A stretch of DNA of 64,000 nt from assembly GCF_023701945.1 (NCBI RefSeq), contig NZ_JABAEF010000003.1, forward strand, positions 186,001 to 250,000, written 5' to 3'. The DNA comes from Rhizobium sp. CG5. Lineage in GTDB: Bacteria; Pseudomonadota; Alphaproteobacteria; Rhizobiales; Rhizobiaceae. This document shows, one piece after another, positions 19,608 through 29,082 of this stretch. Position numbers and translations under genes: made by a program. Numbering within the stretch: position 1 is the first letter of the stretch; each line of letters begins with the position of its first letter. The notes under the pieces were generated by a model, which had not been told where the DNA came from, did not search any database, and saw nothing but the letters and a program-made list of their open reading frames with translations.

Positions 19608-19911
19608 TATAGAACAGCCGGTAGCTGTTTGTTCTGCTAGAAAACAACATGAATCCGCGCCCATGTATGATTGATTTGTGCGGCGCGGCGGCTTAAAATT
19701 GTACGAACGGAATCCTGAAGCATGGGCCTTGTAAGTGTATCGCCCGGCCCCACTTTAGGACACGGAATCGACTAAGCAGAACCGCCGGGGATGGAGGAGC
19801 AACGCAACACCGCGTTACGTTGCACGGTTGGAGAGGAACTACAGGATTACATCCTGCGCATCCGTATAGTTATAGTTTATTACAATTTATCCGAAATTTC
19901 GGAAGGGGCCC
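19608..19911. promoter_or_regulatory. Upstream region of the RND efflux operon with palindrome
   Basis: No gene is visible in this 300-bp stretch. It contains GCAACG...CGTTGC (19799-19823, imperfect) and a perfect 12-bp palindrome CCGAAATTTCGG at 19891-19902, directly before the GGAAGGGG ribosome site of the adaptor gene. The AT-rich run at 19866-19890 could hold the promoter. A repressor site overlapping the transcript start is a reasonable guess. Confidence 0.45.
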
Positions 19912-21102
19912 ATGGTTCGAGATCTGCACAAGACCGCAGCCGCGCTGATGACGATCGGCGTCCTGTTCACGCCCATACACGGCCTCGCGCAGGAACCGGC
20001 GGCAGCGCCGCCAGCACCCAAGCTGCCGTCGATTGTCGTGACCCAGCCCGAGACCCGGCAATTGGTCGACCGCATCGTGGCGACCGGCACGATCAAGGCT
20101 GTCGAGGAAATCTACGTCCAGCCGCTGGTCGACGGTCTGTCGATCAAGTCGCTGGCGGCGGATATCGGCGACCGTGTCGAAGCCGATGGTATTCTGGCAA
20201 CCCTCAATGTCGATGCGCTGCTGCTGCAGAAGAGCCAATACGAGGCAAACAAGGCGAAGGCCGAAGCCGGCGTTGCGCAGTACCAGGCACAATTGATCGA
20301 GGCAAAGGCCAATCTCGACGACGCCATCCGCCAGCGCGACCGCACCAAGAAGCTTGGCAGCAATGGCACGACGTCCATTTCGCAGGTCGAACAGGCCCAG
20401 GCGACCGCCGACGTGGCTGTGGCCCGCCTCAATGCGGCCGAGCAGGCCGTGACCGTCGGCGAAGCCGACGTCAGGGTGGTCGAAAGCCAGATCGCCGATG
20501 TCGATCTCAACCTGGCCCGCACCGATGTCAAGGCCCCCTATGGCGGCCTCGTCGCCTCGCGCAATGCCAAGATCGGCGCGATTGCCGCCGGCGCCAGCCA
20601 ACCGCTGTTCACGATTATCCGCGATGGCGAGATCGAATTGGTCGCCGACATTTCGGAAACCGACATGCTGCGCATCACGGTCGGCCAGAAGGCGATCGTC
20701 AAGGTGGCGGGCGCGAGCCAGGCCCTCAGCGGATCCGTCCGGCTGATTTCGCCGACCGTCGACGCGACGACCAGGCTTGCCGCCGTGCACATTGCCATCG
20801 ACGATGACCAGCGCGCCCGCGCCGGCATGTATGGCAGCGCCGAGATCGTTATCGAGAGCCAGGAGGGCATTGCCCTGCCGCTATCGGCGGTCAACACCGA
20901 CAAGGACGGCTCCACGGTGCGCCTCGTCAACGACGGTATCGTCAAGCAGGTCAAGATCGACACCGGCATTCAGGACGGCGCCTATATCCAGGTCACCAGC
21001 GGCATCGGCGGCCAAGACGAGGTCGTGGCCAAGGCCGGCGCCTTCGTGCGTGATGGCGACCATATCAACCCTGTCCGCGACCCGGCGGCGATGTCGAATT
21101 GA
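19912..21102 (+). CDS. RND efflux periplasmic adaptor (membrane fusion protein)
   Basis: A 396-aa protein with an N-terminal signal sequence (about residues 1-27). It has the lipoyl/hairpin architecture of HlyD/AcrA adaptors: a beta-barrel/lipoyl part beginning IVATGTIKAVEEIYVQPLVDG, a coiled-coil hairpin (about 95-190) and a second lipoyl half (TDVKAPYGGLV). It links an inner-membrane RND pump to an outer-membrane channel. The pump gene follows 13 bp downstream. No outer-membrane factor gene is present, so one encoded elsewhere must serve. Confidence 0.92.
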   Translation: MVRDLHKTAAALMTIGVLFTPIHGLAQEPAAAPPAPKLPSIVVTQPETRQLVDRIVATGTIKAVEEIYVQPLVDGLSIKSLAADIGDRVEADGILATLNVDALLLQKSQYEANKAKAEAGVAQYQAQLIEAKANLDDAIRQRDRTKKLGSNGTTSISQVEQAQATADVAVARLNAAEQAVTVGEADVRVVESQIADVDLNLARTDVKAPYGGLVASRNAKIGAIAAGASQPLFTIIRDGEIELVADISETDMLRITVGQKAIVKVAGASQALSGSVRLISPTVDATTRLAAVHIAIDDDQRARAGMYGSAEIVIESQEGIALPLSAVNTDKDGSTVRLVNDGIVKQVKIDTGIQDGAYIQVTSGIGGQDEVVAKAGAFVRDGDHINPVRDPAAMSN

Positions 21103-21115
21103 GAAGGACGCCGCG

Positions 21116-24100
21116 ATGAATTTCTCAGCCTGGTCCATCCGCAATCCCATTGCGCCGCTGCTCGCCTTCTTCCTGCTGATGGTCGTCGGCACGCAGGCCT
21201 TCCTGGCGCTGCCGATCACCCGCTTCCCGAATATCGACGTGCCGCTCGTCGCCATCACCGTGACCCAGAGCGGCGCCTCGCCGGCCGAGCTGGAAATGCA
21301 GGTGACCAAGGAGATCGAGGACGCCGTCGCCAGCATCACCGGCGTCGACGAACTGTCTTCGACGGTGACCGATGGCCAGTCCCAGACGGTCGTGATGTTC
21401 CGCATGGAAATCCCGACCGAACAGGCCGTCCAGGACGTCAAGGACGCCATCGACGAGATCCGTGGCGACCTGCCCGCCTCGGTCGACGAGCCGATCGTCT
21501 CCAAGGTTGATGTCGAAGGCCAGGCGATCCAGACCTTTGCGGTCTCCTCCCCCAACATGACGCTCGAAGAGCTGTCCTGGTTCGTCGACGATACCGTCAA
21601 GCGCGCTTTGCAGGGCCAGGCCGGCATCGGCCGCATCGACCGCTACGGCGGCGCCGACCGCGAAGTCCGCGTCGAACTCGATTCCGACCGGCTGAACGCC
21701 TATGGCATCACGGCCGCCGACGTCAACAGCCAGATGCGCACCACCAATCTCGATGTCGGGTCCGGTCGCGGCCAGGTGGCCGGTGCCGAACAGGCAATCC
21801 GCACGCTGGGCGATGCCCGCGATGTGTCGCAACTCGCCGACACGACCATTGCGCTGTCCGGCGGACGCTTCGTCAAGCTGTCGGATCTCGGCACGGTCGA
21901 AGACACCTATGAGGAACAGAAATCCTTCTCGCGCTACAATGGCGCGCCGGTCGTCACATTTGCCGTGTTCCGCGCCAAAGGGGCCAGCGAGGTCAGCGTC
22001 GCCGAAACGGTCGGCGCCAGCCTCAAGCAGGTCCGCGCCGACAATCCCGATGTCGACATCGAGCTGATCAACGATTCCGTCTACTTCACCTACGGCAATT
22101 ACGAAGCCGCCATGCATACGCTGCTGGAAGGCGCGATCCTGGCCGTCATCGTCGTCTTCCTGTTCCTGCGCAACTGGCGCGCCACGCTGATTTCCGCCGT
22201 CGCCCTGCCTTTGTCCGCGATCCCGACCTTCTGGATCATGGACATGATGGACTTCTCGCTCAATCTCGTCAGCTTCCTGGCGCTGACCCTGGCAACCGGT
22301 ATTCTCGTCGACGACGCCATCGTCGAGATCGAGAACATCGCCCGCCATATCAAGATGGGCAAATCGCCCTATCGCGCCGCCATCGAGGCCGCCGACGAAA
22401 TCGGCCTGGCGGTCATCGCCACGACCTTCACCATCATCGCCGTCTTCGTGCCGGTGTCCTTCATGCCCGGCATTCCCGGCCAGTACTTCATCCAGTTCGG
22501 CCTGACGGTCGCCTTCTCGGTGTTCTTCTCGCTGATGGTGGCGCGCCTCATCACGCCGCTGATGGCCGCCTATCTGATGCGCGCCGAAGACGGGATAGAC
22601 GACCATCACGACAATGACAGCCTGTTCATGAAGGCCTATACACGGCTGGTACGCACCACCACGACCAAATGGTATATGCGCTATGCGACGCTGATCGGCG
22701 CCTTCGCCTTCCTGATCGGATCGATGATGCTGTTGGCGCAGGTGCCCGGCAGCTTCCTGCCGCCGGAAGACGCCGGTCGCGTTTCGCTGTCGGTCGAATT
22801 GCCGCCGAATGCGACGCTGGCCGAGACTGAACGCAAGACCGACGAAATCTATGCCGCCGTCAAGGATCTCGACGGCGTCGAAAGCGTCTTCATCCTCGGC
22901 GGCGCCTCGCCGAAGGGCGATCTGGAACTGCGCCGGGCAAGCGTCACGCTCAACCTGGCCAAGATCGAGCATTCGCTGCTGAAGACGCTGGTCAACAAGG
23001 GCCTCGGCGGCCTGCCGGTGATCGGCCAGTACATGCCGAAAATGCATGTCGAAGGCCGGAAGCGCCCGCAATGGGATATCGAGCTGGAAGTCTTCCAGAA
23101 GCTGCGGCCGATCGCCGACATCCGCGTGCTGAAGCTCAATGACCGCGGCGAGCGCGACCTTGCCTTCAACTTCCTCTCCAAGAACGAGGACGAGTTGAAC
23201 GACGCCGTCGGCGTGCTGGAAGCAAAACTGCGCACCGTGCCGGTTCTGGCCAATGTCAGCGCCGAAGGTGCCCTGCCCCGCCCCGAACTGCAGATCCGGC
23301 CGCGCAAGGACGAGGCAGCCCGTCTCGGCATCACTCCGAGCCAGATCGCCGAAACGGTGCGCGTCGCCACGATTGGCGACATCGACGCCGCTCTGTCGAA
23401 GATCTCGCTCGACAGCCGCCTGATCCCGATCCGCGTGCAGGCCTCGCTGGACCTGCGCAGCGATCTGGCGGCCATCCGGGCGCTGAAAATCACGACCGCG
23501 ACGGGTGCTGCGGTTCCCCTGTCGAGCGTCGCCGATATCGACTATTCGGAAGGCGTCAGCTCGATCAAGCGCAACAACCGCAACCGGGTCGTCACCATCG
23601 GCGCCGACCTGCCACAGGGCGTCGCCCTCGACACGGCCTCGGCAGCCTTCCGCCAGACGGTCGATCAGGCCGGCCTTCCGGCCGGCGTGCGGCTGGCTGA
23701 AAGCGGCGACACCAAAGTGCAGAACGAGATGCAGCAGAGCTTCCTCAACGCCATGCTGCTCGGCCTGCTGCTGGTGCTGACCGTGCTGATCCTGCTGTTC
23801 AAGGACGTCATCCAGCCGTTGACCATCCTTCTGTCCTTGCCGCTGGCGATCGGCGGCGTGGCAGCGGCCCTGATCATCACCGGCAACGCCCTGTCGATGC
23901 CCGTGCTGATCGGGATCCTGATGCTGATGGGCATCGTCACCAAGAACGCCATCCTGCTGGTCGATTTCGCCATCGAGATGCGCCACAAGGGCCTGCACCG
24001 CGTCGAAGCCATGGTGGAAGCCGGCCGCATGCGCGCCCGGCCGATCATCATGACCTCGATCGCCATGTCGGCCGGCATGCTGCCCTCGGCGCTCGGCGTC

Positions 24101-24439
24101 GGCGAAGGCGGCTCGTTCCGCGCCCCGATGGCGATCGCCGTGATCGGCGGCATCATCGTCTCGACGGTAATGAGCCTGCTGGTCGTTCCGGCCTTCTTCC
24201 TGATCATGGACGACCTGTCCCGCCTGCTCGGCTGGCTGTTCAGCCGCATGGTCGGCAAGAAGGAGCAGGAACCGGAAGCCCTGGCACCGGAGGTGCTGAC
24301 GGAACTGGCGAAATCCAACCGCCAGGCCCTGACCTCGATGGAAGAGCGCCTGACGACCATGGAAAAACGCCAGGACGCCGCCCGCCGCGCCCAGGAACCG
24401 ATCCGCATCGTTCCACGTCCGCCGCTGGCCGCCGAGTGA
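21116..24439 (+). CDS. RND efflux pump permease (HAE1/AcrB-like)
   Basis: A 1107-aa inner-membrane proton-driven pump beginning MNFSAWSIRNPIAPLLAFFLL. It shows the RND motifs: ITRFPNIDVPLVAITVTQSGASPAELE (porter domain), ATGILVDDAIVEIENI with the paired transmembrane-4 aspartates, and GIVTKNAILLVDFAIEM in the second half. The usual length is about 1030-1050; this one has an extra tail of roughly 60 residues with a heptad-like charged segment (LTELAKSNRQALTSMEERL) in the cytoplasm. Substrates are unknown. Confidence 0.93.
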   Translation: MNFSAWSIRNPIAPLLAFFLLMVVGTQAFLALPITRFPNIDVPLVAITVTQSGASPAELEMQVTKEIEDAVASITGVDELSSTVTDGQSQTVVMFRMEIPTEQAVQDVKDAIDEIRGDLPASVDEPIVSKVDVEGQAIQTFAVSSPNMTLEELSWFVDDTVKRALQGQAGIGRIDRYGGADREVRVELDSDRLNAYGITAADVNSQMRTTNLDVGSGRGQVAGAEQAIRTLGDARDVSQLADTTIALSGGRFVKLSDLGTVEDTYEEQKSFSRYNGAPVVTFAVFRAKGASEVSVAETVGASLKQVRADNPDVDIELINDSVYFTYGNYEAAMHTLLEGAILAVIVVFLFLRNWRATLISAVALPLSAIPTFWIMDMMDFSLNLVSFLALTLATGILVDDAIVEIENIARHIKMGKSPYRAAIEAADEIGLAVIATTFTIIAVFVPVSFMPGIPGQYFIQFGLTVAFSVFFSLMVARLITPLMAAYLMRAEDGIDDHHDNDSLFMKAYTRLVRTTTTKWYMRYATLIGAFAFLIGSMMLLAQVPGSFLPPEDAGRVSLSVELPPNATLAETERKTDEIYAAVKDLDGVESVFILGGASPKGDLELRRASVTLNLAKIEHSLLKTLVNKGLGGLPVIGQYMPKMHVEGRKRPQWDIELEVFQKLRPIADIRVLKLNDRGERDLAFNFLSKNEDELNDAVGVLEAKLRTVPVLANVSAEGALPRPELQIRPRKDEAARLGITPSQIAETVRVATIGDIDAALSKISLDSRLIPIRVQASLDLRSDLAAIRALKITTATGAAVPLSSVADIDYSEGVSSIKRNNRNRVVTIGADLPQGVALDTASAAFRQTVDQAGLPAGVRLAESGDTKVQNEMQQSFLNAMLLGLLLVLTVLILLFKDVIQPLTILLSLPLAIGGVAAALIITGNALSMPVLIGILMLMGIVTKNAILLVDFAIEMRHKGLHRVEAMVEAGRMRARPIIMTSIAMSAGMLPSALGVGEGGSFRAPMAIAVIGGIIVSTVMSLLVVPAFFLIMDDLSRLLGWLFSRMVGKKEQEPEALAPEVLTELAKSNRQALTSMEERLTTMEKRQDAARRAQEPIRIVPRPPLAAE

Positions 24440-24634
24440 CGGCGCAGAGGCAAAGGCCGAGAGAGACGACACAGGAGCCGGGTCCAGCCCGGCTCTCAAG
24501 CTAAATTCGGATTGCCTTCCGTGGCAGCGATCCGTCGCAGAACACGAAATAGTATAGCCTGATTTTGCGACGGAAACGCCCTCGGTTATCCGGCGACGGC
24601 TGATCTGGCGTCAGACATGGGAGGTTCGCAAAAT

Positions 24635-25525
24635 CTACTCGGATTGCCTGCTGATGTCGGAACCGGGAGGCAACACGTCCAGACTCCGCCGGTCCATCTG
24701 CGCCACGACTTCGTCAAAGCCGAAGCGTGGCTGCCACCCAAGTCCATGCTTTGCCCGCGCCGAATGATATACGCGATCGATGGATTTGGGCAGGCTCCAT
24801 CCCCTCCGGTCAAATTCGGCAGCAAGGGCCGGAGCCCTTAGCTTTATGACAGACGCTGCGTCAGTCGCGAGGTCTTCACAGTCCTGCATCGTGAACGGAC
24901 TGGCGGCCGAAACGATATAGCGCTGGAAATTCGCTCCCTCATTCGTGAGCGCTGATACATGAGCGTCGGCAACGTCGCGAATATCAATGCCGCGATGCAG
25001 CCTGTACCCCGCCATTATATCGGCTGGCTCGGGAAAGCTCCGCGACATGCGCAGGACACGCACGGCCAATTCCGGGCCGGCCATGTCTTCCAGAACGCGC
25101 TCAGCGTCGAGCTTCGTCCGGTGATAGATGCTCTTGGGTTTCGGCTGCGTCTCTTCGTCGATCCATGTGCATGAGGAGGGAGAAACGGCGTAGCCATACA
25201 AGGCTGTCGTGCTGGTGAAGATCAGCCGTCTCACGCCTGTGGCAATCGCCGCCTCTGCGACCAGACGCGTTCCTTCCACATTGATGCGCTGAAACTCCTC
25301 ATCTGGAATTGTGCCAACATGAGGAGCGTGAAGCGCAGCCACATGGATCACGGCATCCGCGCCCTCAAAAGCAGAATGCAAAAGCATTGCATCGGCGAAA
25401 TCCCCGACAAGATGTGTGGTTGAGAAAGGCGAGCGGTCGATTCCGACGACCTCGTATTTGTCAACCAGGGCGCTGAAAATTGCGCGGCCGACCCGTCCAG
25501 AACTACCCGTAAGCACTATCCGCAT
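24635..25525 (-). CDS. NAD-dependent epimerase/dehydratase (extended SDR)
   Basis: A 296-aa protein with the extended-SDR nucleotide motif TGSSGRVGRAIF near residue 6, a Ser-Thr-rich catalytic strand (LIFTSTTALYG) and YHRTK (YxxxK) near residue 137. These proteins act on nucleotide sugars or related alcohols. It stands alone; the 195 bp before the RND stop and the 73 bp behind its own start hold nothing else I recognise. The substrate cannot be assigned. Confidence 0.88.
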   Translation of the reverse strand: MRIVLTGSSGRVGRAIFSALVDKYEVVGIDRSPFSTTHLVGDFADAMLLHSAFEGADAVIHVAALHAPHVGTIPDEEFQRINVEGTRLVAEAAIATGVRRLIFTSTTALYGYAVSPSSCTWIDEETQPKPKSIYHRTKLDAERVLEDMAGPELAVRVLRMSRSFPEPADIMAGYRLHRGIDIRDVADAHVSALTNEGANFQRYIVSAASPFTMQDCEDLATDAASVIKLRAPALAAEFDRRGWSLPKSIDRVYHSARAKHGLGWQPRFGFDEVVAQMDRRSLDVLPPGSDISRQSE

Positions 25526-25598
25526 CTGTCGCTTTCAGAATTCCTATTTCACATAATCTCGGATGACCTTGAGAGACCGGCGCCCCTCTAGCCCGTCT

Positions 25599-26036
25599 TT
25601 AAAATGTCTTCTTCAGCCATATGCAGGCATGGCCCGGCGGAAGTCCGTCGATCCGGCCGAATTCCTCGTAGCCGTTGCGGCGGTAGAAATCCGGCGCCTG
25701 GAAGCTGAACGTATCAACATAGGCACCCAGGCAGCCGCGCCCGCGCGCCGCATCTTCGGCCTTGGTCATCAGGTGCCGGCCGGTGCCATGGCCGCGTGCC
25801 GAGGGGGACACCCAGAGCCAGTCAATGAACAGCCATCCATAGTATGTCCGGCCTTTGAGGCCGCCGCAAACGCTGCCGTCGCTGCCACGGGCGATGACCC
25901 ATAAATCCTCGGCATTGTCAGGCCCGGCCCGCTCAGTATTGAAGATATCGAGCCCCTCGTCGATGAGCCGTTGCACGTCTTCATCTGGCGCTGTCTCGAT
26001 CTCGATGTGGATCGTCAATGTCTGTTGTGCCTCCAT
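25599..26036 (-). CDS. GNAT-family N-acetyltransferase
   Basis: A 145-aa protein with the acetyl-CoA-binding motif SPSARGHGTGRHLMTKAEDAAR (about residues 78-99) and the C-terminal FYRRNGYEEFGR typical of small GNAT enzymes. The ATG at 26036 gives a normal length; the longer frame upstream has no GNAT character. It is divergent from a Crp/Fnr gene, with a TTGAT-N4-ATCAA site between them. The acceptor is unknown. Confidence 0.85.
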   Translation of the reverse strand: MEAQQTLTIHIEIETAPDEDVQRLIDEGLDIFNTERAGPDNAEDLWVIARGSDGSVCGGLKGRTYYGWLFIDWLWVSPSARGHGTGRHLMTKAEDAARGRGCLGAYVDTFSFQAPDFYRRNGYEEFGRIDGLPPGHACIWLKKTF

Positions 26037-26172
26037 GGTCCAGTCGCGGTCGGTCGATCTGCAGAATGCGTCGCAATGACGGTTTCGGCAAGCCGGACGG
26101 GCTCGATCCGGCCGCCTTTGCCATGTCGCTCTCCGTTGTTCTTCAAAAATGCGGCGCGACGTCTCGGTTCTA

Positions 26173-26186
26173 TTGATCGAAATCAA
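26173..26186. promoter_or_regulatory. FNR/FixK-type operator (anaerobox)
   Basis: TTGATCGAAATCAA is a perfect match to the TTGAT-N4-ATCAA consensus of FNR, FixK and related regulators. It lies in the 374-bp divergent region (26037-26410) between the GNAT gene and the Crp/Fnr gene, about 225 bp before the latter. I see no gene in the rest of that region. Confidence 0.8.
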
Positions 26187-26410
26187 CCCGCCGCCATTTT
26201 GACTGCCCTATTCTACGGGCTGTTGAGGAATGCGTGACCAGCCCATACGCGGCGATTGCCAAAGGGAAGACGTCCGCGCCATCAGTCTTTCGATCGTGAG
26301 AACCAAGCGTGATCGTGGCGCGTGTCGCTGATATTTCCCAGTTGAATTTTGCGGGTCGTTGGGAAAGGCATGGCGCTCTTGGCAGCGCCGCTTGAAGGAG
26401 CCGGGAAGCC

Positions 26411-27094
26411 GTGAACAAGGTTTTGAAATTGAACACACGCGATAGAAATATCCTGCTCAAGACGCCGCTGATGGCGTCGCTCGGTCCGAACGCTTTGGCG
26501 CGCATGATCGACATCGCGACCGTGACCAGTTACGAGGCGCGCGACCTGCTGTTTCGCGACGGCGAGGCGGCCGAGTATTTCTATTGTGTTCTCAGCGGCT
26601 ATGTCCGGCTCTATCGGCTGAACAAGGACGGCCGCGAAGCCGATATCCGCATCTGCGGCCCCGGCGACACCTTTGCCGAATGCCTGCTTTCGGTGGGCGA
26701 TACCTATTATTACAACAGCCAGGCCGCCGAGAATGCCACGGTGGCGCGGTTTGAACTGCAGAAGGTTCGCACCATCGCCGAGCAGGAAAAGGACGTGGCG
26801 AAAGCCATCATCCAGTGCCTGTCGAACTATCTGCGCAGCACCATGGACTGCATCGCCAATGACCGGCTGCAGACAGCACCGCAGCGCGTCGCCCAATACC
26901 TGCTCGACAATTGCCCGCGCGACAGCGCCTCTGCCTCCATCCGCCTGCCCTTCCAGAAAAGCCTTTTGGCCGGCAAGCTGGGTCTGGCGCCGGAAGCCCT
27001 GTCCCGCGCCTTCTCGGCCCTGCGCCGGGCTGGTGTCACGGTGCGTGGCCGGATCATCCAGATCAGCGATATCAGCGCCCTGAAGCAGATCTGA
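26411..27094 (+). CDS. Crp/Fnr-family transcriptional regulator
   Basis: A 227-aa protein with an N-terminal cyclic-nucleotide-binding-like barrel (LLFRDGEAAEYFYCVLSGYVRLYR, about residues 43-66) and a C-terminal helix-turn-helix (LLAGKLGLAPEALSRAFSALRRAGV, about 180-204). The recognition helix carries E..SR, the residues that read TTGAT in FNR/FixK proteins. It lacks the N-terminal cysteines of FNR, so it should not carry that Fe-S cluster; it may sense NO or haem, or be controlled by level. The start is GTG with an AAGGAG site. A FixK-type box lies upstream. Confidence 0.9.
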   Translation: MNKVLKLNTRDRNILLKTPLMASLGPNALARMIDIATVTSYEARDLLFRDGEAAEYFYCVLSGYVRLYRLNKDGREADIRICGPGDTFAECLLSVGDTYYYNSQAAENATVARFELQKVRTIAEQEKDVAKAIIQCLSNYLRSTMDCIANDRLQTAPQRVAQYLLDNCPRDSASASIRLPFQKSLLAGKLGLAPEALSRAFSALRRAGVTVRGRIIQISDISALKQI

Positions 27095-27123
27095 TTGTCT
27101 CGCAGGTCGGCCGGCCTCTCCCG

Positions 27124-27738
27124 TCAGAGGCCGCCGGTGTCTTTCAGAAACCGCACGATCTCCTCGACGCCGGCGCCTCGCTTCATGTCGGAAAACAGGA
27201 AGGGCTTGCCGTCGCGCATGCGATGCGCATCCCGCTCCATGACATCGAGATCGACCTCGACATAGGGCGCCAGGTCCTTCTTGTTGATCACCAGCAGGTC
27301 GGATCGGGTAATGCCCGGACCGCCCTTGCGCGGGATTTCCTCTCCCTGACAGACCGATATGACATAGATCGTCAGATCCGCCAGATCCGGCGAAAAGGTC
27401 GCGGCCAGATTGTCGCCGCCCGACTCGATGAAGACGATGTCGAGGTCGGTGAAACGCCGGGAAAGGTCGGCGATCGCCTGCAGATTGATCGTCGCGTCCT
27501 CGCGGATCGCCGTATGGGGACAGCCTCCGGTTTCCACCCCGACCACCCGGTCGGACGACAGCGCCTGCATGCGCACCAGCGCCTCGGCATCCTCGCGGGT
27601 ATAGATGTCATTGGTCACAACGGCGACCGAATAGTCGTCGCGCATCGCCTTGCAGAGCTTTTCCGTCAGTGCCGTCTTGCCGGAGCCGACCGGTCCGCCG
27701 ATCCCGACGCGTAAAGGGCCATTCGCCGATTTCATCAT
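27124..27738 (-). CDS. ureG: Urease accessory GTPase UreG
   Basis: A 204-aa GTPase that powers nickel delivery to apo-urease. It has the P-loop GGPVGSGKT (about residues 14-22), the metal-binding CPH motif ([11 protein letters not shown], about 70) and [14 protein letters not shown] with NKKDLAPY near the G4 region. It is the last gene of the ureE-ureF-ureG block and is convergent with the Crp/Fnr gene. A perfect 7-bp hairpin (27113-27132) covers its stop codon. Confidence 0.96.
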   Translation of the reverse strand: MMKSANGPLRVGIGGPVGSGKTALTEKLCKAMRDDYSVAVVTNDIYTREDAEALVRMQALSSDRVVGVETGGCPHTAIREDATINLQAIADLSRRFTDLDIVFIESGGDNLAATFSPDLADLTIYVISVCQGEEIPRKGGPGITRSDLLVINKKDLAPYVEVDLDVMERDAHRMRDGKPFLFSDMKRGAGVEEIVRFLKDTGGL

Positions 27739-27806
27739 CTCTATCCTTTATGGAACGGCCGCCTTGGCAGCCCTCATTGTCGGCAGGACCGAGGCCGCCC
27801 GACCGC

Positions 27807-28478
27807 CTACGAGCGGAACAGCCGCGTTCCTTGAATTTCATGGGCAAGCGACGCGATATCCGCCCGGATGGTGGCGCTGCCGAGATCGTCAAGCGTCGAG
27901 GCCGCCCCACGCTGCGCCACCGCCTCCAGCAGCGGCTCGAGCTCCGCCACAACAGCCACCCCCTGCCGCTGACCCGCCACGCCAAGCCGGATACCGGCCG
28001 AGACCAGTTGCGAGACGGCCGCATGCAGATAGGCGCCGATCGCCTGGCCGGCCGCAATGCCATGAGCCCCGGCGACGGCGCCGACCGCCACGGGATAGGC
28101 AACGGTCTGCGGCAGCAGGCCAACCACGTCCGCCGGCCAAGCCCCGGCCGCCTCCACAAAGGCATTGCCCAGCGCCATGGTTTCGGCATGCCGCTCGCGC
28201 GATCCGGCCAGCGCCTCGGCAAGTTCGGCCACGGCATGAAGCCGACCGGCATCCGCATGGGCGCTCAGCGCCTCGTTCAGCAGCACGGCATCGTTCCAGG
28301 CCGAACCATGGTCGACCACTGCTGCGATCCAGTCGGACAGGCCATGCTCACCGGCCAGCAACCCATCGGCCACCGCCCGTTCCAGCCCCCCGGAATAGGC
28401 AAAGGCGCCAACCGGAAAGGCCGGCGACAGCCAGGCCATCAGCCGCAGCAGGCTGCGCATGTCGGTCGCCTTGGTCAT
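27807..28478 (-). CDS. ureF: Urease accessory protein UreF
   Basis: A 223-aa all-helical activator that joins the UreD-UreG complex on apo-urease. The N-terminal WLSPAFPVGAFAYSGGLE and the later [27 protein letters not shown] region are typical. The ATG at 28478 was chosen; it gives the normal length and stands 7 bp after the ureE stop, while the longer frame upstream overlaps ureE. Confidence 0.94.
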   Translation of the reverse strand: MTKATDMRSLLRLMAWLSPAFPVGAFAYSGGLERAVADGLLAGEHGLSDWIAAVVDHGSAWNDAVLLNEALSAHADAGRLHAVAELAEALAGSRERHAETMALGNAFVEAAGAWPADVVGLLPQTVAYPVAVGAVAGAHGIAAGQAIGAYLHAAVSQLVSAGIRLGVAGQRQGVAVVAELEPLLEAVAQRGAASTLDDLGSATIRADIASLAHEIQGTRLFRS

Positions 28479-28485
28479 AGCGACG

Positions 28486-28995
28486 TCAATCCGCGTCGGG
28501 GGCATGCACGGCCGCAGGATCGTGCTCGGTCTTCGCGCCGTGCCCGTGCGAATGACCATGGCCTGGCGTGTGATAGGCACCGCGCATCGGCTGGAACGGC
28601 TCGATCACCTCGCGCACCTCGGCACCAAGACCTTTCAGCATGGCGGCAATGACGTGGTCGCGCTGGATCAGGATACGGTCCGTTTCGACCTGCGCCGGCA
28701 GATGACGATTGCCCAGATGCCAGGCAAGCTCGACCAGATGCAGGGGATCGCGCGGCAAGACCGACAGAAGGCGTTCGTCCGCCGCATGGATTTCGACCAG
28801 ATCGCCATTCTCAAGCACCAGCCGATCGCCATGGGCAAACAGCACCGGCTCCTTCAGATCGAGCATGACCATGTCGCCATTGTCGAGATGCAGCAGCTTG
28901 CGCCGCAGATGACGCTCGTCATGGGCAAGGATGACGGTGGCGACAGGACATTCGCCGGACGTTCCGGCGGTGAGATAGGAGGTAACGCGCTGCAT
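28486..28995 (-). CDS. ureE: Urease accessory nickel metallochaperone UreE
   Basis: A 169-aa dimeric nickel carrier. It contains the central GNRHLP motif with the conserved metal-binding histidine (about residue 94) and a histidine-rich tail ([12 protein letters not shown], about 142-153) that stores extra nickel. The ATG at 28995 has a GGAG site. It heads the ureE-F-G block, which is separated from ureC by a DUF2459 gene, a peroxiredoxin gene and a diguanylate cyclase gene. Confidence 0.94.
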   Translation of the reverse strand: MQRVTSYLTAGTSGECPVATVILAHDERHLRRKLLHLDNGDMVMLDLKEPVLFAHGDRLVLENGDLVEIHAADERLLSVLPRDPLHLVELAWHLGNRHLPAQVETDRILIQRDHVIAAMLKGLGAEVREVIEPFQPMRGAYHTPGHGHSHGHGAKTEHDPAAVHAPDAD

Positions 28996-29082
28996 TTGCA
29001 CTCCGAATTGGCAGAGCAGAACCATGCAAAATAAAGCGCCAGCCTGCAACAGGAAGTTTGCTGCTATCGCCGCCCAAAATTC

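Noticed and set aside
21125..24499. A 1124-codon open frame on the minus strand opposite the RND pump gene
   Set aside because: Its translation is rich in Asp, His, Gly and Arg in the pattern produced by reading a GC-rich gene backwards, and it has no domain. The plus strand carries a clear RND pump.
27113..27132. Perfect 7-bp hairpin over the ureG stop codon as a terminator
   Set aside because: There is no T-run on either side, so rho-independent termination is not supported, although it lies between convergent genes.
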